A stretch of 46,976 bases of DNA from NCBI GenBank assembly GCA_035570235.1, contig DATMML010000037.1, positions 1 through 46,976 on the forward strand, in the 5' to 3' direction. Within the stretch, counting starts at the first letter, position 1. Every line of letters starts with the position of its first letter. The translations under genes and the position numbers were made by a program. Shown here in pieces: positions 1 through 7,373 of this stretch. This stretch comes from Vicinamibacteria bacterium (GTDB taxonomy: Bacteria; Acidobacteriota; Vicinamibacteria; Fen-336). The notes under the pieces were generated by a model. That model ran no database searches and was not told where the DNA came from. It worked only from the letters and a program-made list of their open reading frames with translations.

Positions 1-1
1 G

Positions 2-700
2 GCCCTGCTCTGGTCCTACGGGGGGGCCGAGCAGGACGAGGCCGGCCGCGTGATCATCAACTCGAAGGAGACGATCGAGGCCCTGAAGTACATGCGGGCC
101 CTCTACAAGGAGACCATGACCTCCGAGATCTTCACCTGGGATCCCTCCTCCAACAACCGGGGCATCCTGGCCGGCAAGCTCTCCTTCGTCCAGAACGCGA
201 TCTCCGTGACGCGGCAGGCGGAGAAGGACAATCCCGAGATGTCCAAGCAGATCCAGCTCACACCCGCCCTCAAGGGACCCGTCCGGGGGATCGCCGCCGA
301 GCACGTCATGGACTGCTACGTGATCTGGAACTTCGCGGAGAACAAGGAGGGGGCCAAGCAGTTCTTGGTCGACCTCGTCGACACGTTCAACACCGCCTTC
401 AAGGCCAGCGAGTTCTACAACTTCCCCTGCTTCCCCTCCACGGTCCCGGACCTCGGCACCCAGATCGCCAACGACCCCAAGGCGGTTCCTCCCGACAAGT
501 ACAAGGTCCTGGGCAACGTGCTCGAGTGGGCGACCAACGTCGGCTTCCCCGGCTACGCGAGCGCGGCCATCGACGAGGCCTTCAACACCTTCGTCCTGCC
601 CACCATGTTCGCCAAGGTGGCCCGGGAGGAGATGACTCCCGAGGAAGGGGTCAAGGTCGCAGAGACGGAGCTGAAGCGCATTTTCGCCAAGTGGGCGTGA
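2..700 (+). CDS. ABC transporter extracellular sugar-binding protein, C-terminal part (5' end outside window)
   Basis: This is the C-terminal 232 residues of an extracellular solute-binding protein of the carbohydrate (CUT1-like) ABC importer class. The frame is open to the window edge, so the gene begins upstream, and the GTG at 50 is an internal valine codon. Visible features are the 'SYGGAE' segment near the edge, the helical 'SKETIEALKYMRALY' stretch and a C-terminal 'EEGVKVAETELKRIF', which match the last lobe of such proteins. It lies 19 bp upstream of the ATPase gene and heads an ATPase-permease-permease operon, which supports the role. The substrate cannot be named; a sugar or polyol is inferred from the transporter class. 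Confidence 0.85.
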   Translation, partial: ALLWSYGGAEQDEAGRVIINSKETIEALKYMRALYKETMTSEIFTWDPSSNNRGILAGKLSFVQNAISVTRQAEKDNPEMSKQIQLTPALKGPVRGIAAEHVMDCYVIWNFAENKEGAKQFLVDLVDTFNTAFKASEFYNFPCFPSTVPDLGTQIANDPKAVPPDKYKVLGNVLEWATNVGFPGYASAAIDEAFNTFVLPTMFAKVAREEMTPEEGVKVAETELKRIFAKWA

Positions 701-719
701 CGGGGACCCCGGGAGCGCG

Positions 720-1769
720 ATGGCGGTCGTCGAAACGCGGGATCTGACCAAGGTCTTCAAGGAAGGCGAGCTCGGGGCGGTCAACAGGGTCAACCTGGAG
801 AGCCGGGAGGGTGAGTTCCTGGTCCTGCTGGGCCCGTCCGGGTCCGGCAAAACCACTCTCCTGCGCATGATCGCGGGGCTGGAGGTGCCAACCTCCGGCG
901 AGGTCTGGATCGGGGGGGTGAACGTAACCCCCTTCCCGCCCCGGGAACGCCGCATCGCCATGGTGTTCCAGAGCTACGCCCTCTACCCCCACCTGTCCGT
1001 CTTCGACAACATCGCCTTCCCCTTGCGGGCGCAGGGGGTCAAGAAGGAGCTGCGCCGGCCGAAGGTCGAGTGGGCCTCTTCCCTTCTCGGCATCGGCTCC
1101 CTCCTCGCCCGCAAGCCGCGCGAGCTCTCGGGGGGCGAGCGGCAGCGGGTGGCCCTGGCCCGGGCCATCGTCCGCGAGCCCACCCTGTTCCTGCTCGACG
1201 AGCCGCTTTCGAACCTGGACGCGAAGCTAAGAGCCTCGGCCCGGGAGGAGCTGCAGCAGTTCCACGGCCGGGTCGGGACGACCACGCTCTACGTGACCCA
1301 CGATCAAGTCGAGGCCATGGCCATGGGCGACCGCATCGTGGTCATGAACCAAGGTCAGGTCCGCCAGGTGGGGGCGCCCACCGAGGTCTACGACGATCCC
1401 GCGGATACCTTCGTGGCCACCTTCCTGGGCTCTCCACCCATGAACCTGCTGGAGAGCCCGGACGTGATCGTGGGCTTCAGGCCCGAACACCTGCACCCCG
1501 CGGACCTGAAGGTGGAGGGCGCCCGCGTTCCCGTCCATTTCCGGATCAAGCACACCGAATACCTGGGAGCGGAGCGCATCCTGTACGGCGTGGTGGAGGG
1601 GGGCGGTTTCCAATCCCGGGAGGCCGTCGTCTCGCGGCTGTCCGCGACCCTGCCCGCCCCCTACGCGGTCGGTTCGCTCTACGACTTCTCGGTGCGCGAA
1701 CGCGATTTGAAGTTCTTCGACCGCGGCACCGGCAAGCGTACGGCGCCGCGCCCGCTGGCCGGACTATGA
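720..1769 (+). CDS. Sugar ABC transporter ATP-binding protein (MalK/UgpC type)
   Basis: This 349-residue ATPase energises the importer encoded around it. Walker A is GPSGSGKT (residues 38-45), the Q-loop is in MVFQSYALYP (81-90), the ABC signature is LSGGERQ (136-142), Walker B is LFLLDE (156-161), the D-loop is SNLD (164-167) and the switch histidine is H194. The C-terminal part after about residue 235 is the OB-fold/TOBE region typical of MalK/UgpC proteins, here containing 'VGFRPEHL'. Its length is normal for the family. The stop overlaps the start of the next gene by 4 bp (ATGA), so the two are probably translationally coupled. The family is certain and the substrate unknown. Confidence 0.95.
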   Translation: MAVVETRDLTKVFKEGELGAVNRVNLESREGEFLVLLGPSGSGKTTLLRMIAGLEVPTSGEVWIGGVNVTPFPPRERRIAMVFQSYALYPHLSVFDNIAFPLRAQGVKKELRRPKVEWASSLLGIGSLLARKPRELSGGERQRVALARAIVREPTLFLLDEPLSNLDAKLRASAREELQQFHGRVGTTTLYVTHDQVEAMAMGDRIVVMNQGQVRQVGAPTEVYDDPADTFVATFLGSPPMNLLESPDVIVGFRPEHLHPADLKVEGARVPVHFRIKHTEYLGAERILYGVVEGGGFQSREAVVSRLSATLPAPYAVGSLYDFSVRERDLKFFDRGTGKRTAPRPLAGL

Positions 1770-2647
1770 AGGGCCGGCAGGCCTGGCTGGGCCCCGCGAT
1801 GTTGCTGCCGGCCGTGCTCTACATCGTGGCCCTGGTGGGGGTGCCCTTCATCCTGGCCTTCTTCTACGCGGTTGGCGACGTCAAGGTGGGCAGCGTGGGC
1901 TACCACTTCGTGGGGCTGCGAAACTTTCGGAGCATCTTCGAAAATCCCGCCTTTCTGCGCGCCCTCCGCAACTCCTTCCTCTTTACCATCTCCTCCCAGG
2001 TGCTGGTGCTTACGGGCTCCCTCACCTTGGCCCTCGCCCTAAAAGAGAAGTTCCCCGGGCGGGGGATCGTGCGTTTCGTGATCCTCCTCCCCTGGGTCGC
2101 CCCCATCTCCATCGGGTCTATCGGCTGGAAATGGATCCTGGACTCCCTCTACAGCGTCATCAACTGGGTGCTGGTGGCGCTCCATCTCGTCAAGCCCTTC
2201 GCGGCCCCCATGTGGCTGGGCGAGCCCAGCCTGGCCATGATGTCGGTCATCGCCGTCCACGTCTGGCGCATCCTGCCTTTCTCGACCGTCATCATCCTGG
2301 CTGGGCTCACTTCCATCCCCAAGGACATCCCGGAGGCAGCGGCCGTGGATGGGGCGGGCTTCTTCCGTACGCTCTTTCAGATCACCCTACCCATGCTTCG
2401 TCCCATCCTGAACGTGGCCATGCTCTTCGGCGTGATCTTCGCCGTCACCGACATGACCGTCATCTACATCCTGACCCGGGGCGGGCCCTATGACACGACC
2501 CAGGTCCTGCCCTCCCTCGCCTTCTTCACCGGGATCCTGGGCGGCGATCTCGCGGAGGGCGCGGCGATATCGCTCTTCCTCGTACCCCTCCTGGCCGTGG
2601 TGGCCTACCTCATGCTGCGCGTGGCCCGCCGCGCGGAGGTGACGTGA
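1766..2647 (+). CDS. Sugar ABC transporter permease (MalF/UgpA type)
   Basis: This is a 293-residue inner-membrane permease with an N-terminal hydrophobic helix (after MKGRQAW) and about six membrane segments. The EAA loop that docks with the ATPase reads 'EAAAVDGAGFFRTLFQI', about 80-90 residues from the end. The ATG at 1766 overlaps the ATPase stop, and the frame is also open far upstream, but that upstream extension only shadows the ATPase gene, so I start at 1766. The 3' end overlaps the next permease by 4 bp (GTGA). It belongs to the binding-protein-dependent transport inner-membrane family and forms a heterodimer with the next gene product. Confidence 0.93.
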   Translation: MKGRQAWLGPAMLLPAVLYIVALVGVPFILAFFYAVGDVKVGSVGYHFVGLRNFRSIFENPAFLRALRNSFLFTISSQVLVLTGSLTLALALKEKFPGRGIVRFVILLPWVAPISIGSIGWKWILDSLYSVINWVLVALHLVKPFAAPMWLGEPSLAMMSVIAVHVWRILPFSTVIILAGLTSIPKDIPEAAAVDGAGFFRTLFQITLPMLRPILNVAMLFGVIFAVTDMTVIYILTRGGPYDTTQVLPSLAFFTGILGGDLAEGAAISLFLVPLLAVVAYLMLRVARRAEVT

Positions 2648-3495
2648 GGCCGGGAGGGCGCCTGGGCGCGCCTCTCCGGCGGGCGGGGCACGTCCTGGTG
2701 CTCGCCTTCTTCTTCCTGGTCCTGGGCTTCCCCTTCTACTGGATGACCATCACCACCTTCAAGCAGGGGAGCGACCTCTACAACCTGAAGAACAACCCCT
2801 TCATCTTCAACGCCCCGCCCACCCTCGAGCACCTCCGGCTGCTTTTTGGCGAAACCCTCTTCCTGCGGTGGCTGGGCAACACCGCCCTGGTGGGCGTGCT
2901 CGTGGTGGGAATCACGCTCCTCTTCGCCCTCCCCGCCGCCTACGCCCTGGCCCGGCTCACCGGCCGCTGGGGTGAGCGCCTGGGCATCGCGATCTTCCTA
3001 ACCTATCTGGTCCCGTCCACCCTGCTCTTCATCCCCCTCTCCCGGGTGGTGGCCAACCTTGGGCTCCAGGACAGCCTGGGGTCGATCATCCTCGTCTATC
3101 CCAGCTTCACCATTCCCTTCTCGATCTGGCTCCTCATGGGCTTCTTCAAATCCATCCCCCGCGAGCTGGAGGACGCGGCCATGGTGGACGGCCTGAGCCG
3201 GTTCGGGGCCTTCGTCAAGCTCGTCATCCCCATGTCGACCTCCGGCATCCTCACGGTGGTGATCTTCACCTTCACCCTCGTCACCCAGGAGTTCGTGTAC
3301 GCGCTCACCTTCATCTCCTCCGCCGCCCACCAGACGGTGGGGGTAGGGGTCCCGATCTTCCTCGTCCGCGGGGATGTCTACTACTGGGGATCGCTGATGG
3401 CGGCCTGCCTGATCGCGAGCCTGCCCACCGCCTTCGTCTACAACCTCTTCCTGGACCGTTTCATCGCCGGCTTCACGGTGGGCGCGGTCAAGTGA
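2644..3495 (+). CDS. Sugar ABC transporter permease (MalG/UgpE type)
   Basis: This 283-residue second permease starts at a GTG that overlaps the previous stop. It has about six membrane segments. The EAA-loop motif 'LEDAAMVDGLSRFGAFV' is placed as in MalG-like subunits, and the protein ends shortly after its last helix ('FLDRFIAGFTVGAVK'), also as in that class. Together with the previous permease, ATPase and binding protein it completes a CUT1-type importer. It is the last gene of the operon and is convergent with the acyl-CoA synthetase gene downstream. Confidence 0.93.
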   Translation: MRPGGRLGAPLRRAGHVLVLAFFFLVLGFPFYWMTITTFKQGSDLYNLKNNPFIFNAPPTLEHLRLLFGETLFLRWLGNTALVGVLVVGITLLFALPAAYALARLTGRWGERLGIAIFLTYLVPSTLLFIPLSRVVANLGLQDSLGSIILVYPSFTIPFSIWLLMGFFKSIPRELEDAAMVDGLSRFGAFVKLVIPMSTSGILTVVIFTFTLVTQEFVYALTFISSAAHQTVGVGVPIFLVRGDVYYWGSLMAACLIASLPTAFVYNLFLDRFIAGFTVGAVK

Positions 3496-3496
3496 G

Positions 3497-3523
3497 GGTG
3501 GGCCCCTGGCATCGGTGCCACCC
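3497..3523. terminator. Possible bidirectional hairpin between convergent genes
   Basis: Within the 34-bp gap between the permease and the minus-strand synthetase, TGGCA (3507-3511) and TGCCA (3516-3520) pair around a TCGG tetraloop. Alternatively GGGTGG (3497-3502) pairs with CCACCC (3518-3523). There is no T-tract, so termination is inferred from position only. Confidence 0.35.
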
Positions 3524-3529
3524 GAGGGC

Positions 3530-5464
3530 TCACTCGCTGGCGATCGTTCCCTTCGCCCCCCTAGCGTAGCCCAGGGTCCGCAGGGCCTCCTTGATCTCGT
3601 CCAGGGTCAGGGGATCGTCAATGGTGGCGGGGACCTTGAACGGGTCCCCGTTCGCGATGTCGCGCATGACCCCGCGCAGGATCTTGCCCGAGCGGGTCTT
3701 GGGTAGTCTCTTGACGATCGCGGCCTGCTTGAAGTTCGCCACCGGCCCCACCTGCTCACGGACGAGGGCCACGACCTCGGGCAGGATGTCGGCCGGGGGG
3801 CGGGTCACGCCCGCCTTGAGCACGAGCATCCCCACCGGTAGCTGGGTCTTGAGCGGGTCCTTGACCCCGAAGACGGCGCACTCCGCCACGTCGGGATGGC
3901 TGGCGATGGCCTGCTCCATGCTCCCGGTCGAGAGGTTGTGGCCGGCGACGATGATCACGTCGTCTATCCGGCCCATGATGAAGACGTAGCCGTCCTCATC
4001 GATGTACCCCCCGTCCCCGGTCAGGTAATAGCCGGGGTATTTGGCGAGGTAGGCCTGCTTGAACTTTTCGTCGTTCTGCCACAGCGTGGTCAGGGTGCCG
4101 GGGGGCAGGGGGAGCCGCAGCGCCACCGCCCCCTCCTTCTCCGGGGACAGGGGCTGCCCCGTCTCGCTTAGGATCTCCACCCGGTAGCCGGGAACGGGTT
4201 TGGTGGGCGAGCCCGGCTTCACAGGCAGGGGCTCCAGGCCCATGCAGTTGGCGGCGATGGGCCATCCCGTCTCCGTCTGCCACCAGTGGTCGATCACCGG
4301 CCGGTCGAGCAGGCTCCGCGCCCAGTGATATGTGTCGGGATCGAGCCGCTCGCCGGCCAGGAAGAGGTAGCGGAAAGCGGAGAGGTCGTACTTCTGCCGG
4401 TACTCTCCGCGGGGGTCCTCCTTCTTGATGGCCCGGAAGGCGGTGGGAGCGGTGAAGAGCACGCGCACCCCGTACTCCTCGATCACCCGCCAGAATCCGC
4501 CGGGGTCGGGGGTGCCCACCGGCTTCCCTTCGTGGACGACGGTCGTGCATCCGTGGAGGAGGGGGGCGTACACAATGTAGGAGTGGCCGACGACCCAGCC
4601 CACGTCGGAGGCGGTCCAGAACACCTCGCCCGGCTGCATCCCGTACACATTCCGCATGGACCACTTCAAAGCCACCGCGTGGCCGCCGTTGTCGCGCACC
4701 ACGCCCTTGGGCCGGCCGGTGGTGCCCGAAGTGTAGAGGATGTAGAGCGGATCCGTGGCCTTGACCGGCACGCAGTCGACGGGATGCGCAGCGGCCATCA
4801 ACTCGTGCCAGTCGTGGTCCCGGCCGGGAGTGAGCGGGCAGCGCTCCTGCTCGCGTTGGAGGACGATGCAACGGGCCGGCTTGTGCGCGGACAGCTCCAG
4901 CGCCCGGTCGAGGAGCGGCTTGTAGGCCACCACCCGCTTCACTTCGATCCCGCAGGAGGCGGAGACCACCACCTTGGGCGCGGCATCCTCGATGCGGACC
5001 GCCAGCTCGGAGGCGGCGAAGCCCCCGAACACCACGGAGTGGATGGCCCCGATCCGCGCGCAGCCGTACATGGCGATCAGCGCTTCCAGCGTCATGGGCA
5101 TGTAGATGACGACGCGGTCGCCCTTGGTCACGCCCAGGGAGGTGAGGACGCCCGCGAAGCGCGCGACCTCGCCCCGAAGCTGGCGGTAGGTCAGCTTGCG
5201 CTTGGTCCCCGTGACCGGGCTGTCGTAAATCACAGCCAGCTGATCGGCGCGGCCGTTCTCGACGTGGTAGTCGATCGCGTTGTGGCAGGTGTTCAGCTCC
5301 CCCCCCACGAACCAGCGATACAGCGGAGGGTTGGAGGCGTCGAGGACCTTCTCGTAAGGCCGGTACCAGTCAATCTCCTGGGCGGCCTGGCCCCAGAAAG
5401 CCTCAGGGTCGTCGAGGCAGGCCCGGTAGGCCCGCTCGTAGGCACCTTGCATGATCGGCTCCAA
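3530..5464 (-). CDS. prpE: Acyl-CoA synthetase, propionyl-CoA synthetase (PrpE)-like
   Basis: This is a 644-residue AMP-forming acyl-CoA synthetase that activates a short-chain acid with ATP and CoA. The AMP-binding P-loop is YTSGTTGRPKG (244-254). The N-terminal segment 'NPPLYRWFVGGELNTCHNAI' resembles PrpE/ACSS3 rather than acetyl-CoA synthetase, which has a different motif there. The C-terminal catalytic lysine is in RSGKIL (K594), a residue often acetylated in this family. Length matches PrpE (about 630). The start at 5464 gives MEPIMQGAYERAY; a second Met at residue 5 is equally usable. It stands alone between two convergent or co-directional units, with no methylcitrate genes nearby. 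Propionate is the likely but unproven substrate; acetate or another short acid is possible. Confidence 0.88.
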   Translation of the reverse strand: MEPIMQGAYERAYRACLDDPEAFWGQAAQEIDWYRPYEKVLDASNPPLYRWFVGGELNTCHNAIDYHVENGRADQLAVIYDSPVTGTKRKLTYRQLRGEVARFAGVLTSLGVTKGDRVVIYMPMTLEALIAMYGCARIGAIHSVVFGGFAASELAVRIEDAAPKVVVSASCGIEVKRVVAYKPLLDRALELSAHKPARCIVLQREQERCPLTPGRDHDWHELMAAAHPVDCVPVKATDPLYILYTSGTTGRPKGVVRDNGGHAVALKWSMRNVYGMQPGEVFWTASDVGWVVGHSYIVYAPLLHGCTTVVHEGKPVGTPDPGGFWRVIEEYGVRVLFTAPTAFRAIKKEDPRGEYRQKYDLSAFRYLFLAGERLDPDTYHWARSLLDRPVIDHWWQTETGWPIAANCMGLEPLPVKPGSPTKPVPGYRVEILSETGQPLSPEKEGAVALRLPLPPGTLTTLWQNDEKFKQAYLAKYPGYYLTGDGGYIDEDGYVFIMGRIDDVIIVAGHNLSTGSMEQAIASHPDVAECAVFGVKDPLKTQLPVGMLVLKAGVTRPPADILPEVVALVREQVGPVANFKQAAIVKRLPKTRSGKILRGVMRDIANGDPFKVPATIDDPLTLDEIKEALRTLGYARGAKGTIASE

Positions 5465-5546
5465 ACGGGAGAGGCCGGTGCGCGGCCCTCATGAGTCGGG
5501 GACACCCTTGCCGGGCGGGCACGGCCGGCCGCGGCGAGAGCGTCGC

Positions 5547-6446
5547 CTAGCTTCGGGCGGGCTCGGATACGCGGATTCGCTCGACCCCCGCATAGACGTT
5601 GAAGCGCTCCCCGCGCAGGAAGCCAACGAGGGTGATACCGAAGTCCTTGGCCAGGGCCACCGCCAGCGTGCTGGGTGCCGACACCGCGCAGAGGATGGGA
5701 GCGCGCGCCATCAGGCACTTCTGGAGGATCTCGAAGCTGGTCCGGCCGCTCACCATCACGATGTGCTCGTCGAGGGGCAGCCGGCCTTCGCGAAGGGCCC
5801 AGCCCACGAGCTTGTCCAGCGCGTTGTGGCGGCCCACGTCCTCCCGCAGGGCGAGGAGCTCCCCCTTGGAATCGAAGAGCCCCGCCGCGTGCAGTCCCCC
5901 CGTAGCCGCGAACACACCCTGGTGCGCGCGCAGCTTCTCGGGCAGGCTCCAGAGTACGGACGGCTCCACCTCCGGCCCCGGCCGGGAAAGGCGATCCGCC
6001 TGCAGGTGCAGGGCCTCCAGGCTGGCCTTGCCGCAGACCCCGCAGGCGCTCGTGGTGTAGAAGTGCCGCTCCAGCGCCTTGAGGTCCGGCAGACGCTCCC
6101 TGCTGAGCTCCACGTTCACGATGTTGTGGCGGCGGTCCTCCTCCACCGCGGGGTCGGTGCAATGGGAGATATCAGCGATGTCCGCGGCGCCCTTAACGAC
6201 GCCTTCCCCGTAGAGGAACCCCGCCGCCAGCTCGAAGTCGTGCCCCGGGGTGCGCATGGTGATGGCCACCGTCTGCCGCAGTTCGCGGGGCGCGCCCAGG
6301 TCCGGAGCGAGGAGGAGCCGCGGCCCCCCCCGGGCCAGAAGGCGGATCTCGAGGGGCTCCTCCGCGGCGAGCTGGTCCGCTCGCTCTTCCGGCACCCCTC
6401 CCTCCACCCTCCAGACCCGGGCCGCGACCTTGCTTTGGGAGCTCAT
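5547..6446 (-). CDS. fdhD: Formate dehydrogenase accessory sulfurtransferase FdhD
   Basis: This 299-residue cytoplasmic protein passes sulfur from the IscS persulfide to the molybdenum cofactor of formate dehydrogenase, without which the enzyme is inactive. The catalytic loop SACGVCGKAS carries the two conserved cysteines C135 and C138. The segments 'TPGHDFELAAGFLYGEG' (67-83) and 'REDVGRHNALDKLVG' are typical of FdhD, as is 'SGRTSFEILQK' further on. It is divergent from mrp, with 76 bp between the two starts, and lies beside the fdn genes it serves. A possible -10 box (TAGTCT on the minus strand, 6477-6472) lies 25 bp before the start. Confidence 0.95.
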   Translation of the reverse strand: MSSQSKVAARVWRVEGGVPEERADQLAAEEPLEIRLLARGGPRLLLAPDLGAPRELRQTVAITMRTPGHDFELAAGFLYGEGVVKGAADIADISHCTDPAVEEDRRHNIVNVELSRERLPDLKALERHFYTTSACGVCGKASLEALHLQADRLSRPGPEVEPSVLWSLPEKLRAHQGVFAATGGLHAAGLFDSKGELLALREDVGRHNALDKLVGWALREGRLPLDEHIVMVSGRTSFEILQKCLMARAPILCAVSAPSTLAVALAKDFGITLVGFLRGERFNVYAGVERIRVSEPARS

Positions 6447-6508
6447 GGTGCGAGGGGTGAAACCAAGGACGAGACTACGCCCCCGCCCGGGGAGGGGTCA
6501 AGGCGGGG

Positions 6509-6514
6509 TATCCT
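6509..6514 (+). promoter_or_regulatory. Candidate -10 box for mrp, 8 nt before the start
   Basis: TATCCT ends 8 nt before the mrp ATG, so transcription would begin almost at the start codon. No -35 match is visible. It is one of several such sites in the window (see findings). Confidence 0.3.
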
Positions 6515-6522
6515 GCCGCCGC

Positions 6523-7293
6523 ATGGACCTCCTCCCCCAAGTTCGCTTCAAGGTCGCGGTGGCCTCGGGCAAGGGTGGAGTGGGCAAATCCACTCTGGCC
6601 GCCAACCTGGCCGTGTCCCTGGCCCGCCTTGGCCAGCGGGTGGGGCTTCTGGACGCGGACATCTACGGTCCCTCCCAGCAGATCATGATGGGGATCGACG
6701 AGAAGCCCTTCGTGGACAAGAACGACAACAAGCTCCTGACCATCGAGCGGCACGGGGTGCGGGTGGCCACGCTGGGCGCGGTGATGAACGCCGATCAGCC
6801 CGCGGCCTGGCGGGGGCCCATGGTCATGAAGGCGGTCGACCAGCTCTTGGCCGGGGTGCGCTGGGGACGGCTGGACATGCTCATCGTCGACCTTCCGCCC
6901 GGCACGGGGGATGTCCAGCTCACCCTCACCCAGCGTGTTCCTCTTTCCGGCGCCGTTATCGTCACCACCCCCCAGGAGGTGGCCTTGATCGACGCCCGCA
7001 AGGGCCTGAACCTGTTCCGCAGGTCGAGCATTCCCCTCCTGGGCATCGTCGAGAACATGTCTTATTACCTGTGCCCGCAGTGTGGCCGCGAGGAGGCAAT
7101 CTTCACACGGGGGGGAGGACGGAGGACGGCGGAGGCGCTAGAGGTTCCTTTCTTGGGCGAGATCCCTCTCGACCCCCGGATCGTGGTCGGGGGGGACTCC
7201 GGGAGCCCCATCGTCGCCCTCGCCCCCGAATCCCCAGCCGCCCGCGCCTACGTGGCGGTCGCGGAGGCGGTAGCCAAGAGCCTCGCGGGCTGA
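6523..7293 (+). CDS. mrp: Mrp/NBP35-family P-loop ATPase (iron-sulfur carrier)
   Basis: This 256-residue protein carries and delivers Fe-S clusters in the cytoplasm. The deviant Walker A KGGVGKST lies near residues 17-24, followed by 'DADIYGPS', the switch 'DLPPGTGDVQL' and 'TTPQEVALIDARKGL'. The CPQC pair (C184, C187) is the cluster-binding CxxC found in Mrp and NBP35. The frame is open upstream to 6250, but that part shadows fdhD, so I start at ATG 6523, where 'MDLLPQVRFKVAVASGKGG' gives a normal N-terminus lacking the MIP18-like domain of longer homologues. It sits directly before the formate dehydrogenase genes, whose subunits hold several [4Fe-4S] clusters, so a maturation role there is a reasonable inference. 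Confidence 0.93.
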   Translation: MDLLPQVRFKVAVASGKGGVGKSTLAANLAVSLARLGQRVGLLDADIYGPSQQIMMGIDEKPFVDKNDNKLLTIERHGVRVATLGAVMNADQPAAWRGPMVMKAVDQLLAGVRWGRLDMLIVDLPPGTGDVQLTLTQRVPLSGAVIVTTPQEVALIDARKGLNLFRRSSIPLLGIVENMSYYLCPQCGREEAIFTRGGGRRTAEALEVPFLGEIPLDPRIVVGGDSGSPIVALAPESPAARAYVAVAEAVAKSLAG

Positions 7294-7320
7294 GGGGGGC
7301 GCACCGGGGCGACAAATCCC

Positions 7321-7350
7321 TTGACAACACCGATCCGCGGGTCCCAGACT
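7321..7350 (+). promoter_or_regulatory. Possible promoter of the fdn genes
   Basis: TTGACA at 7321-7326 matches a sigma-70 -35 box. CAGACT at 7345-7350, 18 bp on, is a poor -10. It lies in the 80-bp gap between mrp and fdnG. The fdn genes could equally be read through from mrp. Confidence 0.35.
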
Positions 7351-7373
7351 TAAGACCCATCCCAGGAGGCCCC

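Noticed and set aside
5451-7373. Plus-strand open frame running into fdnG from 5451
   Set aside because: Before 7374 it shadows fdhD and mrp. The AGGAGG and the Tat signal set the fdnG start at 7374.
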